Positions 8,446 through 18,335 of a DNA stretch of 33,321 bases are shown one piece after another. The translations under genes were made by a program, and so were the position numbers. Every line of letters begins with the position of its first letter. Position 1 is the stretch's first letter. Origin of the DNA: Candidatus Methylomirabilota bacterium (GTDB lineage Bacteria; Methylomirabilota; Methylomirabilia; Rokubacteriales; CSP1-6). The notes under the pieces were generated by a model. The model did no database searches. It was not told where the DNA came from and saw only the letters and a program-made list of their open reading frames with translations. The stretch covers positions 1 through 33,321 of the forward strand of contig DASYUQ010000137.1 in assembly GCA_036001065.1 (NCBI GenBank). Reading direction: 5' to 3'.

Positions 8446-8518
8446 TCGGAGGGGGCCTCGACGGCCCCCTCCGAGGCCTCCCGCAGAAAGGATTGCGCGG
8501 GCGAAGCCCGCGCCCGAA
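8446..8518 (+). repeat. Two-hairpin repeat, copy C (compensated hairpin 2)
   Basis: This copy begins 5 bases after the stop of the caspase-fold gene. Hairpin 1 is a perfect 12-bp stem, TCGGAGGGGGCC (8446-8457) with GGCCCCCTCCGA (8463-8474) and a 5-base loop. Hairpin 2 reads GCGCGGGC-GAA-GCCCGCGC (8495-8513). Compared with the other copies one base has changed in each arm and pairing is kept. It lies between convergent genes. Confidence 0.92.
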
Positions 8519-8537
8519 ACGGGGGACCCGCCGGGTT

Positions 8538-9815
8538 CTAGGCCGTCGCCGGCGCGGGGGCGGCGGTGGGCCGCGTCCCGATGGGCTCCTCGCGAATGAG
8601 CAGGCTGAGGCCGGCGGCCAGGATGGCCATCAGCGCGGCGGAGACGAACGCGCTCGCATAGCTGCCCGTCCACTCGAAGATCCAGCCCGCCAGCGCGGCG
8701 CCGAGCGCGGCGCCGACCTGGTGGGAGAAGAAGATCCAGCCGCTGAGCTCGCCCACCGAGTAGCGTCCGAAGATGTTGGCGGTCAGCGTCGTCGTCGGCG
8801 GCACCGTCGAGATGTAGTTGAGGCCGAAGAGGGCCGCCCACACGTGCAGCGACGGCACGTTCCACACGTAGAGCAGGAAGATCAGCGAGAGCCCGCGGAC
8901 GAAGTAGTAGAAGGCCAGCGGCCCCCGGCGCCCGAAGCGGTCGCAGATCCAGCCCGAGCCGACCGTGCCCATGATGTTCATCGCGCCCATGACCCCCAGC
9001 GCCGCCGAGGCCTGGAAGGGCGTGAAGTTGTGCTCGAGCGCGTGGGGCATGAAGTGGGTGAGGACCATGCCGTTGGAGGTGTAGCCGCAGACAAAGAAGG
9101 TCGCCATCAGGAGCCAGAAGGGCAGCGTCTGGGCCGCGTCGACGACCGAGACGCGTCCGGCCGCGATCGTGGCGGCGGCCTGCGCCGGGCTCCGCAGGGG
9201 TCCGGCGGCGCCATAGGGCCGGAGCCCGCGATCCTCGGGATTGTTGCCGATGAGCCAGAGACCGACGGGAAGCACGAGCACCAGCAGGCCCAGGCCCAGC
9301 CAGAAGTAGCTCGTGCGCCAGCCGAACCAGACGGTCAGGGCCGCGGCCAGCGGGATGACGACGAGCTGTCCCGCCGACATGCCGCCCGCGGCCATCCCCA
9401 TGGCCAACCCGCGCCGCGCCTCGAACCAGCGGGCGACTACCGTGGCGCCGGCGGTCATGGCGACACCCCCGGCGCCCAGTGCCATGAGCAGGCCCACTGT
9501 GACGTAGACATGCCAGAGCTGCTGCACGAAGGCCGACCCGATTGACCCGAGGCCCAGCAGGACCAGGGCGCCGCCGATGACCGCGCGGGGTCCCCAGCGA
9601 TCGGCCATCCGTCCCACCAGTGGCCCGGCGGCGCCGAGCAGGAGCAGGGAGATCGCGGCGGCGCCGGACAGTGCGCCGCGGCTCCAGCCGAACTCTGCCT
9701 CCATGGGCTTGATGTAGACGCCGAAGACGGAGCGCACACCGGACCCGGCCATCATGCAGAGGGTGAGCGCGGCCAGCACGATCCAGGCCGGGTGCAGCCC
9801 GCGCGGAGACGTCAT
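8538..9815 (-). CDS. Major facilitator superfamily transporter
   Basis: This 425-residue inner-membrane protein has about twelve hydrophobic segments. The MFS loop 2-3 signature is visible as G-R-M-A-D-R-W-G-P-R near residues 67-76, and the second-half copy as C-D-R-F-G-R-R-G-P. It resembles the monocarboxylate/oxalate-formate antiporter branch and may exchange an organic acid, but the substrate is not readable. I chose the ATG at 9815, which gives the short N-terminus M-T-S-P-R-G-L-H before the first membrane segment. A longer upstream extension is out of character and low in membrane features. It stands alone, convergent with the caspase-fold gene across repeat C. Confidence 0.88.
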   Translation of the reverse strand: MTSPRGLHPAWIVLAALTLCMMAGSGVRSVFGVYIKPMEAEFGWSRGALSGAAAISLLLLGAAGPLVGRMADRWGPRAVIGGALVLLGLGSIGSAFVQQLWHVYVTVGLLMALGAGGVAMTAGATVVARWFEARRGLAMGMAAGGMSAGQLVVIPLAAALTVWFGWRTSYFWLGLGLLVLVLPVGLWLIGNNPEDRGLRPYGAAGPLRSPAQAAATIAAGRVSVVDAAQTLPFWLLMATFFVCGYTSNGMVLTHFMPHALEHNFTPFQASAALGVMGAMNIMGTVGSGWICDRFGRRGPLAFYYFVRGLSLIFLLYVWNVPSLHVWAALFGLNYISTVPPTTTLTANIFGRYSVGELSGWIFFSHQVGAALGAALAGWIFEWTGSYASAFVSAALMAILAAGLSLLIREEPIGTRPTAAPAPATA

Positions 9816-9869
9816 GGCGTTGGGATGATAGCTGGGCGCTCGGGGATTCGCACTGTGGGGAGGACGCTG

Positions 9870-10914
9870 TGGTGACCCCGGCTGCTGGGTCAAAACAACT
9901 AGGTGGCCGCAACGGGACGGGGGCCAGCATGCCGAAGAGTGAGTAGCTTCGCGAGTCGCGCGCCGCCGTTCCGCAGCGCAGTGTATGACTCTTTGGAGCA
10001 CTCGCTGTAGTCTTACTATGAAGAACATGAAATGGCCCGTTATCGCGCTCGCTCTGCTACTAGGTAATGCACTGCCTACATGGGCGGCCAACTGCGCACT
10101 AGGGATCTGGCCAGACGATGACGTTGGGAAAGTCGTCAGATCGTCGCTACTGCGGTCGGCTGCTAATGGCCACACGGCATGGTCACTCATCATCCGCGAC
10201 GTCAACCCGACAAGGGTCTCGACGCAGCTCATCGTCCGGGATGAGCAGCGTGCGCAGGAGAAGACCATTGCGGTCACGCGGTGGGAAGCTGGGACAGCTT
10301 TCGGGCTTGACCCGACCCTGTCAGCCCGGGGAGATAGCTTTCACGCAATCTGCCCGATCGATTGGTCGCCGGACAGCCGGCTACTTTTGTTCGAGGAGAC
10401 CATCGGACCAATGTACTCAGATGCGGGCGAGACATACTATTGGATATACGATGCACGACTCGGTAGCGTGCGACGAATCGATCTCGATGCTGCATACAAA
10501 GCCGCGCGCAGCTATTGGAAGCTCCCGGAAACATACTACGGCCTCGTGCTCGCGGTTGAGGGCTGGAGGCCGACTCGCTCCGGAACGCTGTACCTGCTCG
10601 TTGCAGCGTATCCGGAGCCCGGCGACGACAAGTTTCTTGGGTACTGGCAAATGCGCCCCGACGGTCTTGACCTGCGCTTGATTACCGGAAGTCGAGCGGG
10701 CGTGAGTATTCAGAAGTTCGGTCGTTCGCGACCGTAGCGCTCCGGCTGCGCTGAATCATCCGGCTTGACCGGGCGGTTCCGTGTCAATGGCGTCCCATTC
10801 TTCCGCGTTACGCGGGCCGCCTGGCCTCCTCGAAGCGCTTGCGCGGCGTTGGCTGCGTCCGGACGGCTTCAAGCGACTGACTGGTGACCCGTAACGGTGC
10901 GTGGTGACCCCGGC
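9870..10914. other. Compositionally distinct island with 13-bp flanking direct repeats
   Basis: Base and codon use between about 9900 and 10900 is visibly less G+C-biased than in the neighbours, with many A/T third positions. The 13-mer TGGTGACCCCGGC occurs at 9870-9882 and again, directly repeated, at 10902-10914. The island holds one secreted-protein gene. The rest (9883-10017 and 10738-10901) shows no credible gene; I see only a short inverted repeat CCGCG-TTA-CGCGG at 10803-10815. This may be a transferred segment or the decayed remains of an insertion. No transposase or integrase is visible. Confidence 0.5.
10018..10737 (+). CDS. Secreted protein of unknown function
   Basis: I do not recognise this gene. 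It would encode about 239 residues from the ATG at 10018; a second ATG at 10027 is equally possible and gives a cleaner signal peptide. The N-terminus is a clear export signal: basic M-K-N-M-K, a hydrophobic core V-I-A-L-A-L-L-L, and a cleavage-like T-W-A-A-N. The mature part has the phrase W-S-P-D-S-R-L-L-L-F near residue 119, the type of strand found in PD40/WD40-like beta-propeller repeats, and later Y-Y-W-I-Y-D-A. The protein is too short for a whole propeller. Cys residues lie near the start of the mature chain and before the W-S-P-D motif. Its codon use differs from all neighbours. No neighbour suggests a role. Confidence 0.6.
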   Translation: MKNMKWPVIALALLLGNALPTWAANCALGIWPDDDVGKVVRSSLLRSAANGHTAWSLIIRDVNPTRVSTQLIVRDEQRAQEKTIAVTRWEAGTAFGLDPTLSARGDSFHAICPIDWSPDSRLLLFEETIGPMYSDAGETYYWIYDARLGSVRRIDLDAAYKAARSYWKLPETYYGLVLAVEGWRPTRSGTLYLLVAAYPEPGDDKFLGYWQMRPDGLDLRLITGSRAGVSIQKFGRSRP

Positions 10915-10934
10915 GGGATTCGACGCCAACCGCT

Positions 10935-11007
10935 TTCGAGCGCCGGCTTCGCCGGCGCAACCTGGTCTGGGGGAGGCCTCGGAGGGGGCCGTCGAGGCCC
11001 CCTCCGA
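10935..11007 (-). repeat. Two-hairpin repeat, copy D
   Basis: On the minus strand this copy starts 3 bases after the clpB stop. Hairpin 1 is a perfect 12-bp stem (10996-11007 with 10979-10990) and a 5-base loop. The linker CCTCCCCCAG follows, then hairpin 2, GCGCCGGC-GAA-GCCGGCGC (10940-10958), and TCGAA. It is the cleanest copy, close to the apparent consensus. Confidence 0.93.
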
Positions 11008-11010
11008 CGT

Positions 11011-13614
<2,604 letters not shown>

Positions 13615-13624
13615 GCGCGACTCC

Positions 13625-14683
13625 TCATCCCAACCAGGCGCGCGGGTTGTCGCTCCGCTGCGCCTGGAGCTTCTGATAGTGATCCCGCTCGGCCGGCGTG
13701 AGGTCCGCGGGCATGACGATCTTCACCTTGACGAGCTGGTCGCCGGCCCCGCCGCCCTTCACGCGCGGCATCCCGTACCCGGGCAGCCGGAACGTGCGGC
13801 CGCTGGAGGTGCCGGGCGGGATCTTCATGGAGACCTTGCCGCGCAGGGTCGGCACTTCCACGGTGGCGCCGAGCGCCGCCTCCGGGGCGGTGACGGGAAG
13901 CTCGAGGTGGAGGTCGTCGCCCCGGCGCTCGAAGAGCGGGTGCCGGGCCACGGTCACGACCAGGTAGAGGTCACCGCGCCCGCCCGGCGCCCCGCCCCCC
14001 TCGCCGGCTACGCGCACGCGCTGGCCCGTGCGCACTCCGGCGGGAATCTTCACGTCGAGGTTGCGGCGCGCGCGCTGCCAGCCGCCGCCCTGGCAGGTCG
14101 CGCAGGGCTGGCCGCCGACGTGGCCCGAGCCCTGGCAGCCGGGGCAGGGCTCGTTCATCTCGAGCGCGAGCGTCTTGCGCGCCCCCTGAAACGCCTCCTC
14201 GAGGGTGATCTCCACGTTGGCCTGGACGTCCTGGCCCGAGGGTCGCGCGCCGCCGGTGCCGAATCCCCCGAGGAGATCCTCGATGTCGCGGCGGCGGCCC
14301 GCCCCGCGACCCGTGCGAACGCCCCCGCTCCCGCGAGACAGGAGATCCGAGAAAATCGTCCGGAAGAAGTCGGAGAAGTCACCGAGGTCGCCCGGATCAC
14401 CGCCGTATTCCACGCGGAAGCCGCCGGCGCCGGGACCGGGCGCGCGCTGGGCGTAGCGGTGCCAGTCGGATCCCAGGCTGTCGTACCGCCGGCGCTTCTC
14501 GGGATCGGAGAGGACCTCGTACGCCTCGTTGATCTCCTTGAAGCGTTCGGCGCCGTCCTTGCCCTTGGCGACGTCGGGATGGTGCTTGCGGGCGAGTCGC
14601 CGGTAGGCGGACTTGATCGTCTTGTCGTCCGCGTTCCGGTCGACGCCGAGAATCTTGTAGTAGTCCTTGAATTCGACGGCCAT
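13625..14683 (-). CDS. dnaJ: DnaJ/CbpA-like co-chaperone with half a zinc finger
   Basis: This J-domain co-chaperone stimulates the DnaK ATPase and delivers unfolded clients. In 352 residues the order is: J domain (1-70) with HPD at 35-37, Gly/Phe-rich linker, a short Cys region, two substrate-binding beta domains and a C-terminal end. A normal DnaJ has four C-x-x-C-x-G-x-G motifs binding two zincs. Here there are only two, C-P-G-C-Q-G-S-G and C-A-T-C-Q-G-G-G, enough for one zinc, so it sits between DnaJ and the zinc-free CbpA. DnaK and GrpE are not in the window. It lies directly before clpB. The 73 bases between its start and repeat E show no promoter I would trust. Confidence 0.92.
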   Translation of the reverse strand: MAVEFKDYYKILGVDRNADDKTIKSAYRRLARKHHPDVAKGKDGAERFKEINEAYEVLSDPEKRRRYDSLGSDWHRYAQRAPGPGAGGFRVEYGGDPGDLGDFSDFFRTIFSDLLSRGSGGVRTGRGAGRRRDIEDLLGGFGTGGARPSGQDVQANVEITLEEAFQGARKTLALEMNEPCPGCQGSGHVGGQPCATCQGGGWQRARRNLDVKIPAGVRTGQRVRVAGEGGGAPGGRGDLYLVVTVARHPLFERRGDDLHLELPVTAPEAALGATVEVPTLRGKVSMKIPPGTSSGRTFRLPGYGMPRVKGGGAGDQLVKVKIVMPADLTPAERDHYQKLQAQRSDNPRAWLG

Positions 14684-14761
14684 AGGGTCACAGGCGCCGA
14701 TCCGGGCCGGCGCCCCCTCAATTGAAGTGTAGCAGACGACTCCGTTCTGGCCGGGAGATGG

Positions 14762-14831
14762 GCGCCGGCTTTGCCGGCGCAGTCGAATTCCTGGGGGAGG
14801 TATTGGAGGGGGCCGTCGAGGCCCCCTCCAA
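14762..14831 (-). repeat. Two-hairpin repeat, copy E (compensated hairpin 1)
   Basis: On the minus strand this copy starts 3 bases after the htrA stop. Hairpin 1 is a perfect 12-bp stem reading TTGGAGGGGGCC with GGCCCCCTCCAA (14820-14831 and 14803-14814). The second base pair is T-A where other copies have C-G, so both arms have changed together. Hairpin 2, GCGCCGGC-AAA-GCCGGCGC, is at 14762-14780; the TCGAA end tag is missing. It separates htrA from the co-directional dnaJ-like gene. Confidence 0.92.
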
Positions 14832-14834
14832 CTC

Positions 14835-16325
14835 TTACCCGCGACCCACGGTGAACGCGACGTAGAGCGACATGGGGCCGCGCTGCAGGAGCACGGTCAG
14901 GCGCTCGCCTTCCTTGACGTCCTTGGTGAGTCGCTCGAAGTCGGCCATCGAGCGGACCTTCTGGCGGTTGACCTCGCGGACGACATCGCCGCGCTGGATG
15001 CCGGCCTCCGCGGCGGGGCCGCCGTCCTCGATGCGTGTCACCACCACGCCCTCGGTCGACCGGAGGTTGAGCTGGCGCGCGACCTCCGGCGTGACCGGAC
15101 GGACCTCCAGCCCCAGCAGCGAGCGGGGGCCGCGCCCGCTCGGGCCCCGGGCCTCGCGCTCGTCGGGCGCCTCGCCGATCTTGATGTCCACGGTCTTCTC
15201 GTTCTGGTCCCGCCAGACCCTGGCCTTGGCGACGTTGCCCGGCGCCGCCAGCCCGACGGCGCGCTGCAGATCGGCCGGGCCTTCCATCTTCTTGCCGTCG
15301 AACTCCAGCAGGATGTCGCCGGGCTGCAGGCCGGCCTTCTGGGCGGGGCTCTCGGGAACGACGTCGGAGACGAGAACGCCCTTGGCGTCCTTGGCGCCGA
15401 ATGACTTGGCCAGCTCGGGGGTGAGCGGCTGGATGCTGACGCCGAGCCAGCCGCGCGTGACCTTCCCCTTGGCCTGCAGCTCGGTGTAGATCTTCTTGGC
15501 CATGTTGGAGGGGATCGCGAAGCCGATCCCCTGGCCGGTCGCCACGATGGCGGTGTTGATCCCGACCACCTCGCCGGCCATGTTGACGAGGGGACCGCCC
15601 GAGTTACCCGGGTTGATCGCCGCGTCGGTCTGGAGGAAATCGTCGAACGGGCCCTGGCCGATCTGCCGCGCCTTGGCGCTGATGATGCCGGCGGTCACGG
15701 TGGCCTGCAGGCCGAACGGCGAGCCGATCGCGATCACCCAGTCGCCCACCTGCATCTTGTCGGAGTCGCCCAGGCGCGCGTAGGAGAACTTGCCCTTGCC
15801 GTCGTCGAGCTTCAGGACGGCCAGGTCGGTCTTCTTGTCCATGCCGACGAGCTTCGCCTTGTGCTTGTTGCCGTCGAGCGTGATGACCTCGATCTCCGTC
15901 GCCCGCTCGACCACGTGGGCGTTGGTGAGCGCGATGCCGGAAGGATCGACGATGACGCCGGAGCCCAGGCTGCGCTGAGGGATCCGCTCGGGCAGCTCGC
16001 CGAAGAAGCGCCGGAAGAACTCCTCGCCGAAGTACTCCTCGAAGGGGGTACGCCCCGGCGGCCCCCCGCGGCTGACGGTATTGATGTTGATGACGGCGGG
16101 CTTGATCAGCTCCGCCACCTTGGCGAAGCTGCCCGTCTGCATCGGCATCTGCACGGGAAGGATCGGGGCCTCCAGGGCAGACGTCGCCCCGCCCGGGGCG
16201 GACGTCGCCCCGCCCGGCGGACGTCCCAGCTCGGCCCGACCGGTCGTGAAGGCGCCGAGCCCGATGCCCGCCAGCAACGCGATGACGAGCCCCGCGACGA
16301 AGGTTCTCCGCTTTACCTGCCTCAT
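14835..16325 (-). CDS. htrA: HtrA/DegP-type periplasmic serine protease
   Basis: HtrA proteases degrade or refold damaged envelope proteins. The 496-residue chain has an N-terminal signal or membrane anchor (about 8-27), a trypsin-like domain with the triad His137 (T-N-A-H-V-V), Asp167 (K-T-D-L-A-V) and Ser242 (G-N-S-G-G-P-L), then two PDZ domains (about 285-375 and 395-490). This is the DegP/DegQ layout. The linker after the anchor holds a 7-residue tandem duplication (G-G-A-T-S-A-P/L). The ATG overlaps the ftsH stop (ATGA), so this is an ftsH-htrA operon pairing cytoplasmic-face and periplasmic membrane quality control. DegP, DegQ and MucD cannot be told apart from sequence alone. Confidence 0.95.
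   Translation of the reverse strand: MRQVKRRTFVAGLVIALLAGIGLGAFTTGRAELGRPPGGATSAPGGATSALEAPILPVQMPMQTGSFAKVAELIKPAVININTVSRGGPPGRTPFEEYFGEEFFRRFFGELPERIPQRSLGSGVIVDPSGIALTNAHVVERATEIEVITLDGNKHKAKLVGMDKKTDLAVLKLDDGKGKFSYARLGDSDKMQVGDWVIAIGSPFGLQATVTAGIISAKARQIGQGPFDDFLQTDAAINPGNSGGPLVNMAGEVVGINTAIVATGQGIGFAIPSNMAKKIYTELQAKGKVTRGWLGVSIQPLTPELAKSFGAKDAKGVLVSDVVPESPAQKAGLQPGDILLEFDGKKMEGPADLQRAVGLAAPGNVAKARVWRDQNEKTVDIKIGEAPDEREARGPSGRGPRSLLGLEVRPVTPEVARQLNLRSTEGVVVTRIEDGGPAAEAGIQRGDVVREVNRQKVRSMADFERLTKDVKEGERLTVLLQRGPMSLYVAFTVGRG
16180..16221. repeat. 21-bp tandem duplication inside htrA
   Basis: Two 21-bp units start at 16180 and 16201; their first 17 bases are identical. The duplication adds seven residues in frame to the Ala/Gly/Pro-rich linker between the membrane anchor and the protease domain, a place likely to tolerate length change. 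Confidence 0.8.
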
Positions 16326-18229
16326 CCCTGCGCCTCCTCCAGCTTGTCGCCCGCCAGGACCCGGCGGAGCCGCTCGCCCTCGAGTGTCTCGACCCGCTTG
16401 AGCTCGGTCGCCCCGGCCACCAGCTGCGCCTTCTTCGTGGTGAGGACCCCGTGGACCCGGTCGTGGGTCCGATCGAGGATCTCGCGGACCTCCGAGTCGA
16501 TGGCGCGCGCGGTCTCCTCGCTCCAGTCGCGCTCGCCGCCCCAGGGGACGCCGGCGCCCCTGAGAAAGAGCGGCGGGCGCTCGCCGAACGTCGCCAGGCC
16601 CACCCGCTCCGACATGCCGTACTTCATGACCATCAGGCGCGCCAGCTCCGTCGCGCGCTCCAGGTCGTCGTGCGCGCCCGTCGACACCTCGCCGTACACC
16701 AGCTCCTCGGCCACCCGGCCGCCCAGCAGGACCGCGATGCGGTCTTCCAGCTCGCTCCGCGTCATCAGAAAGCGCTCCTCGGTGGGCAGCTGGTAGGTCA
16801 TGCCCAGGGCCGCGACGCCGCGGGGGATGATCGAGATCTTGTGCACGGGGTCGGCGTGGGCGAGGGAAGCGGCGACGAGCGCGTGCCCCATCTCGTGGTG
16901 GGCGACGATGTCGCGCTCCTTGTCCGAGAGAACGCGACTCCTCTTTTCCAAGCCGGCTACCACTCGATCTATCGCTTCCTCGAAATCCGACATCTCGACG
17001 GCATCCTTGTCCTTGCGCGCGGCCAGCAGCGCCGCCTCGTTGACGATGTTGGCGAGATCGGCCCCGGCGAAGCCTGGGGTGCGGGCGGCGATCACGCTCA
17101 GGTTGACGTCGGGGCCCAGCACCACGGCCCGGGCGTGCAGTCGCAGGATCGCTTCCCGGCCCTTGACGTCGGGCTTGTCGACGACGACCTGGCGGTCGAA
17201 ACGGCCAGGCCGGAGCAGCGCCTGGTCGAGGACCTCCGGGCGGTTGGTGGCCGCCATGATGATCACACCCTTGGACGAATCGAAGCCGTCCATCTCGGCC
17301 AGGAGCTGGTTGAGGGTCTGCTCGCGCTCGTCGTGGCCGCCCACGAAGCCGGTGGGGCCCGCCCGTGACTTGCCGATGGCGTCCAGCTCATCGATGAACA
17401 CGATGCAGGGGGCCTTGTCCTTGGCCTGCTCGAAGAGGTCGCGGACGCGGGCGGCGCCGACGCCGACGAACATCTCCACGAACTCCGAACCCGACAGCGT
17501 GAAGAAGGGCACGTCGGCCTCGCCGGCCACGGCCCGCGCCAGCAGCGTCTTGCCCGTGCCCGGAGGGCCGATCACCAGCACGCCCTTGGGAATGCGGCCG
17601 CCCAGCCGCTGGTACTTCTTGGGGTTCTTCAGGAAGTCCACGATCTCGACCAGCTCGGCCTTGGCCTCGTCCACGCCGGCCACGTCGTTGAAGGTCGTCT
17701 TCAGCTCCTTGCGATCGTAGATCTTGTGCTTGCTGCGCCCGAACGACAGCGCCTGGGTGGGTCCGCCGCCCACGCGGCGCATGAGGAAGACCCAGATGGC
17801 GACCATGATCCCCAGCGGGATCACCCATCCGAACAGGAGGTCCCGCCACACCGTCGTCTCGACGCGGCCGGCAAACTCCACGTGGTGCTGCTGCAGCTCC
17901 TGGACGAGCCACTGCTCGTCCACCCCGGGGATGCGGGTCACGGTGAAGACGCGCGGCTCGCCGGCCGAGCCCAGCAGCTTGCGCAGGCGATCGGAGGCGG
18001 GCGGCGGCACCACCGCGGACAGGGCGCCGGGCTTGGCCAGGCCGCGGATCTCGCGCTCGGTCAGCGCCACTTTCTCGATCTTGTCGGCGCGCAGAAGCTC
18101 CAGGAACTTCGACATCGACAGCTCGACCGTGGGCGCCTGCAGCAGGGAGTTGAGCAGCAAGAGGACGACCGCCCCCACGACAACGTAGACGAGAAAGAAC
18201 TGCAGGCGTTGGGGGAGGCGCGGCTTCAT
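16322..18229 (-). CDS. ftsH: FtsH membrane-bound AAA+ zinc metalloprotease
   Basis: FtsH extracts and degrades damaged membrane proteins and some soluble regulators. From the ATG at 18229 it has 635 residues: a first membrane segment (about 11-28), a periplasmic domain, a second membrane segment (about 132-149), an AAA domain with Walker A GPPGTGKT (221-228), Walker B F-I-D-E (Asp280, Glu281) and the second region of homology ending R-P-G-R-F-D-R, then the protease domain with H-E-M-G-H (445-449). Most FtsH proteins have Ala at the middle position of that motif, where this one has Met. A TTG at 18247 would add six residues, but it lies at the edge of the -10 box of the predicted promoter, so I prefer 18229. 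It overlaps htrA by four bases. Confidence 0.96.
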   Translation of the reverse strand: MKPRLPQRLQFFLVYVVVGAVVLLLLNSLLQAPTVELSMSKFLELLRADKIEKVALTEREIRGLAKPGALSAVVPPPASDRLRKLLGSAGEPRVFTVTRIPGVDEQWLVQELQQHHVEFAGRVETTVWRDLLFGWVIPLGIMVAIWVFLMRRVGGGPTQALSFGRSKHKIYDRKELKTTFNDVAGVDEAKAELVEIVDFLKNPKKYQRLGGRIPKGVLVIGPPGTGKTLLARAVAGEADVPFFTLSGSEFVEMFVGVGAARVRDLFEQAKDKAPCIVFIDELDAIGKSRAGPTGFVGGHDEREQTLNQLLAEMDGFDSSKGVIIMAATNRPEVLDQALLRPGRFDRQVVVDKPDVKGREAILRLHARAVVLGPDVNLSVIAARTPGFAGADLANIVNEAALLAARKDKDAVEMSDFEEAIDRVVAGLEKRSRVLSDKERDIVAHHEMGHALVAASLAHADPVHKISIIPRGVAALGMTYQLPTEERFLMTRSELEDRIAVLLGGRVAEELVYGEVSTGAHDDLERATELARLMVMKYGMSERVGLATFGERPPLFLRGAGVPWGGERDWSEETARAIDSEVREILDRTHDRVHGVLTTKKAQLVAGATELKRVETLEGERLRRVLAGDKLEEAQG

Positions 18230-18247
18230 GGACGGCTCTCGTTTCAA

Positions 18248-18276
18248 ATGCTAGCGCCGGGGGGTGAGAGTGTCAA
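18248..18276 (-). promoter_or_regulatory. Predicted sigma-70-type promoter for ftsH-htrA
   Basis: On the minus strand TTGACA (18276-18271) is followed after 17 bases by TAGCAT (18253-18248). The first box is a perfect -35; the second matches four of six -10 positions. Transcription would start near 18241 and leave a leader of about 12 bases before the ftsH ATG at 18229. Confidence 0.5.
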
Positions 18277-18296
18277 ACCGCCGACGGTGTTTCCCC

Positions 18297-18326
18297 TTGA
18301 CACATCAGACCCTTTGACCGTAAAAG
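18297..18326 (+). promoter_or_regulatory. Possible promoter of the respiratory cluster
   Basis: TTGACA at 18297-18302 is a perfect -35 box; TAAAAG at 18321-18326, 18 bases on, is a modest -10. The predicted transcript would start almost at the ATG (18336), so the mRNA would be nearly leaderless, which weakens the call. The imperfect inverted repeat GACCCTTT/AAAAGGTC (18307-18329) overlaps it and could be an operator. Confidence 0.35.
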
Positions 18327-18335
18327 GTCGCTGAA

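Noticed and set aside
14684-14756. CIRCE or sigma-32 heat-shock promoter before the dnaJ-like gene
   Set aside because: No TTAGCACTC/GAGTGCTAA pair and no convincing CTTGAA/CCCCAT pair with correct spacing is present; a TACACT-like box lacks a -35 partner.
18227-18247. TTG at 18247 as the ftsH start
   Set aside because: It lies next to the -10 box of the predicted promoter, upstream of the expected transcription start. The ATG at 18229 gives a normal FtsH N-terminus.
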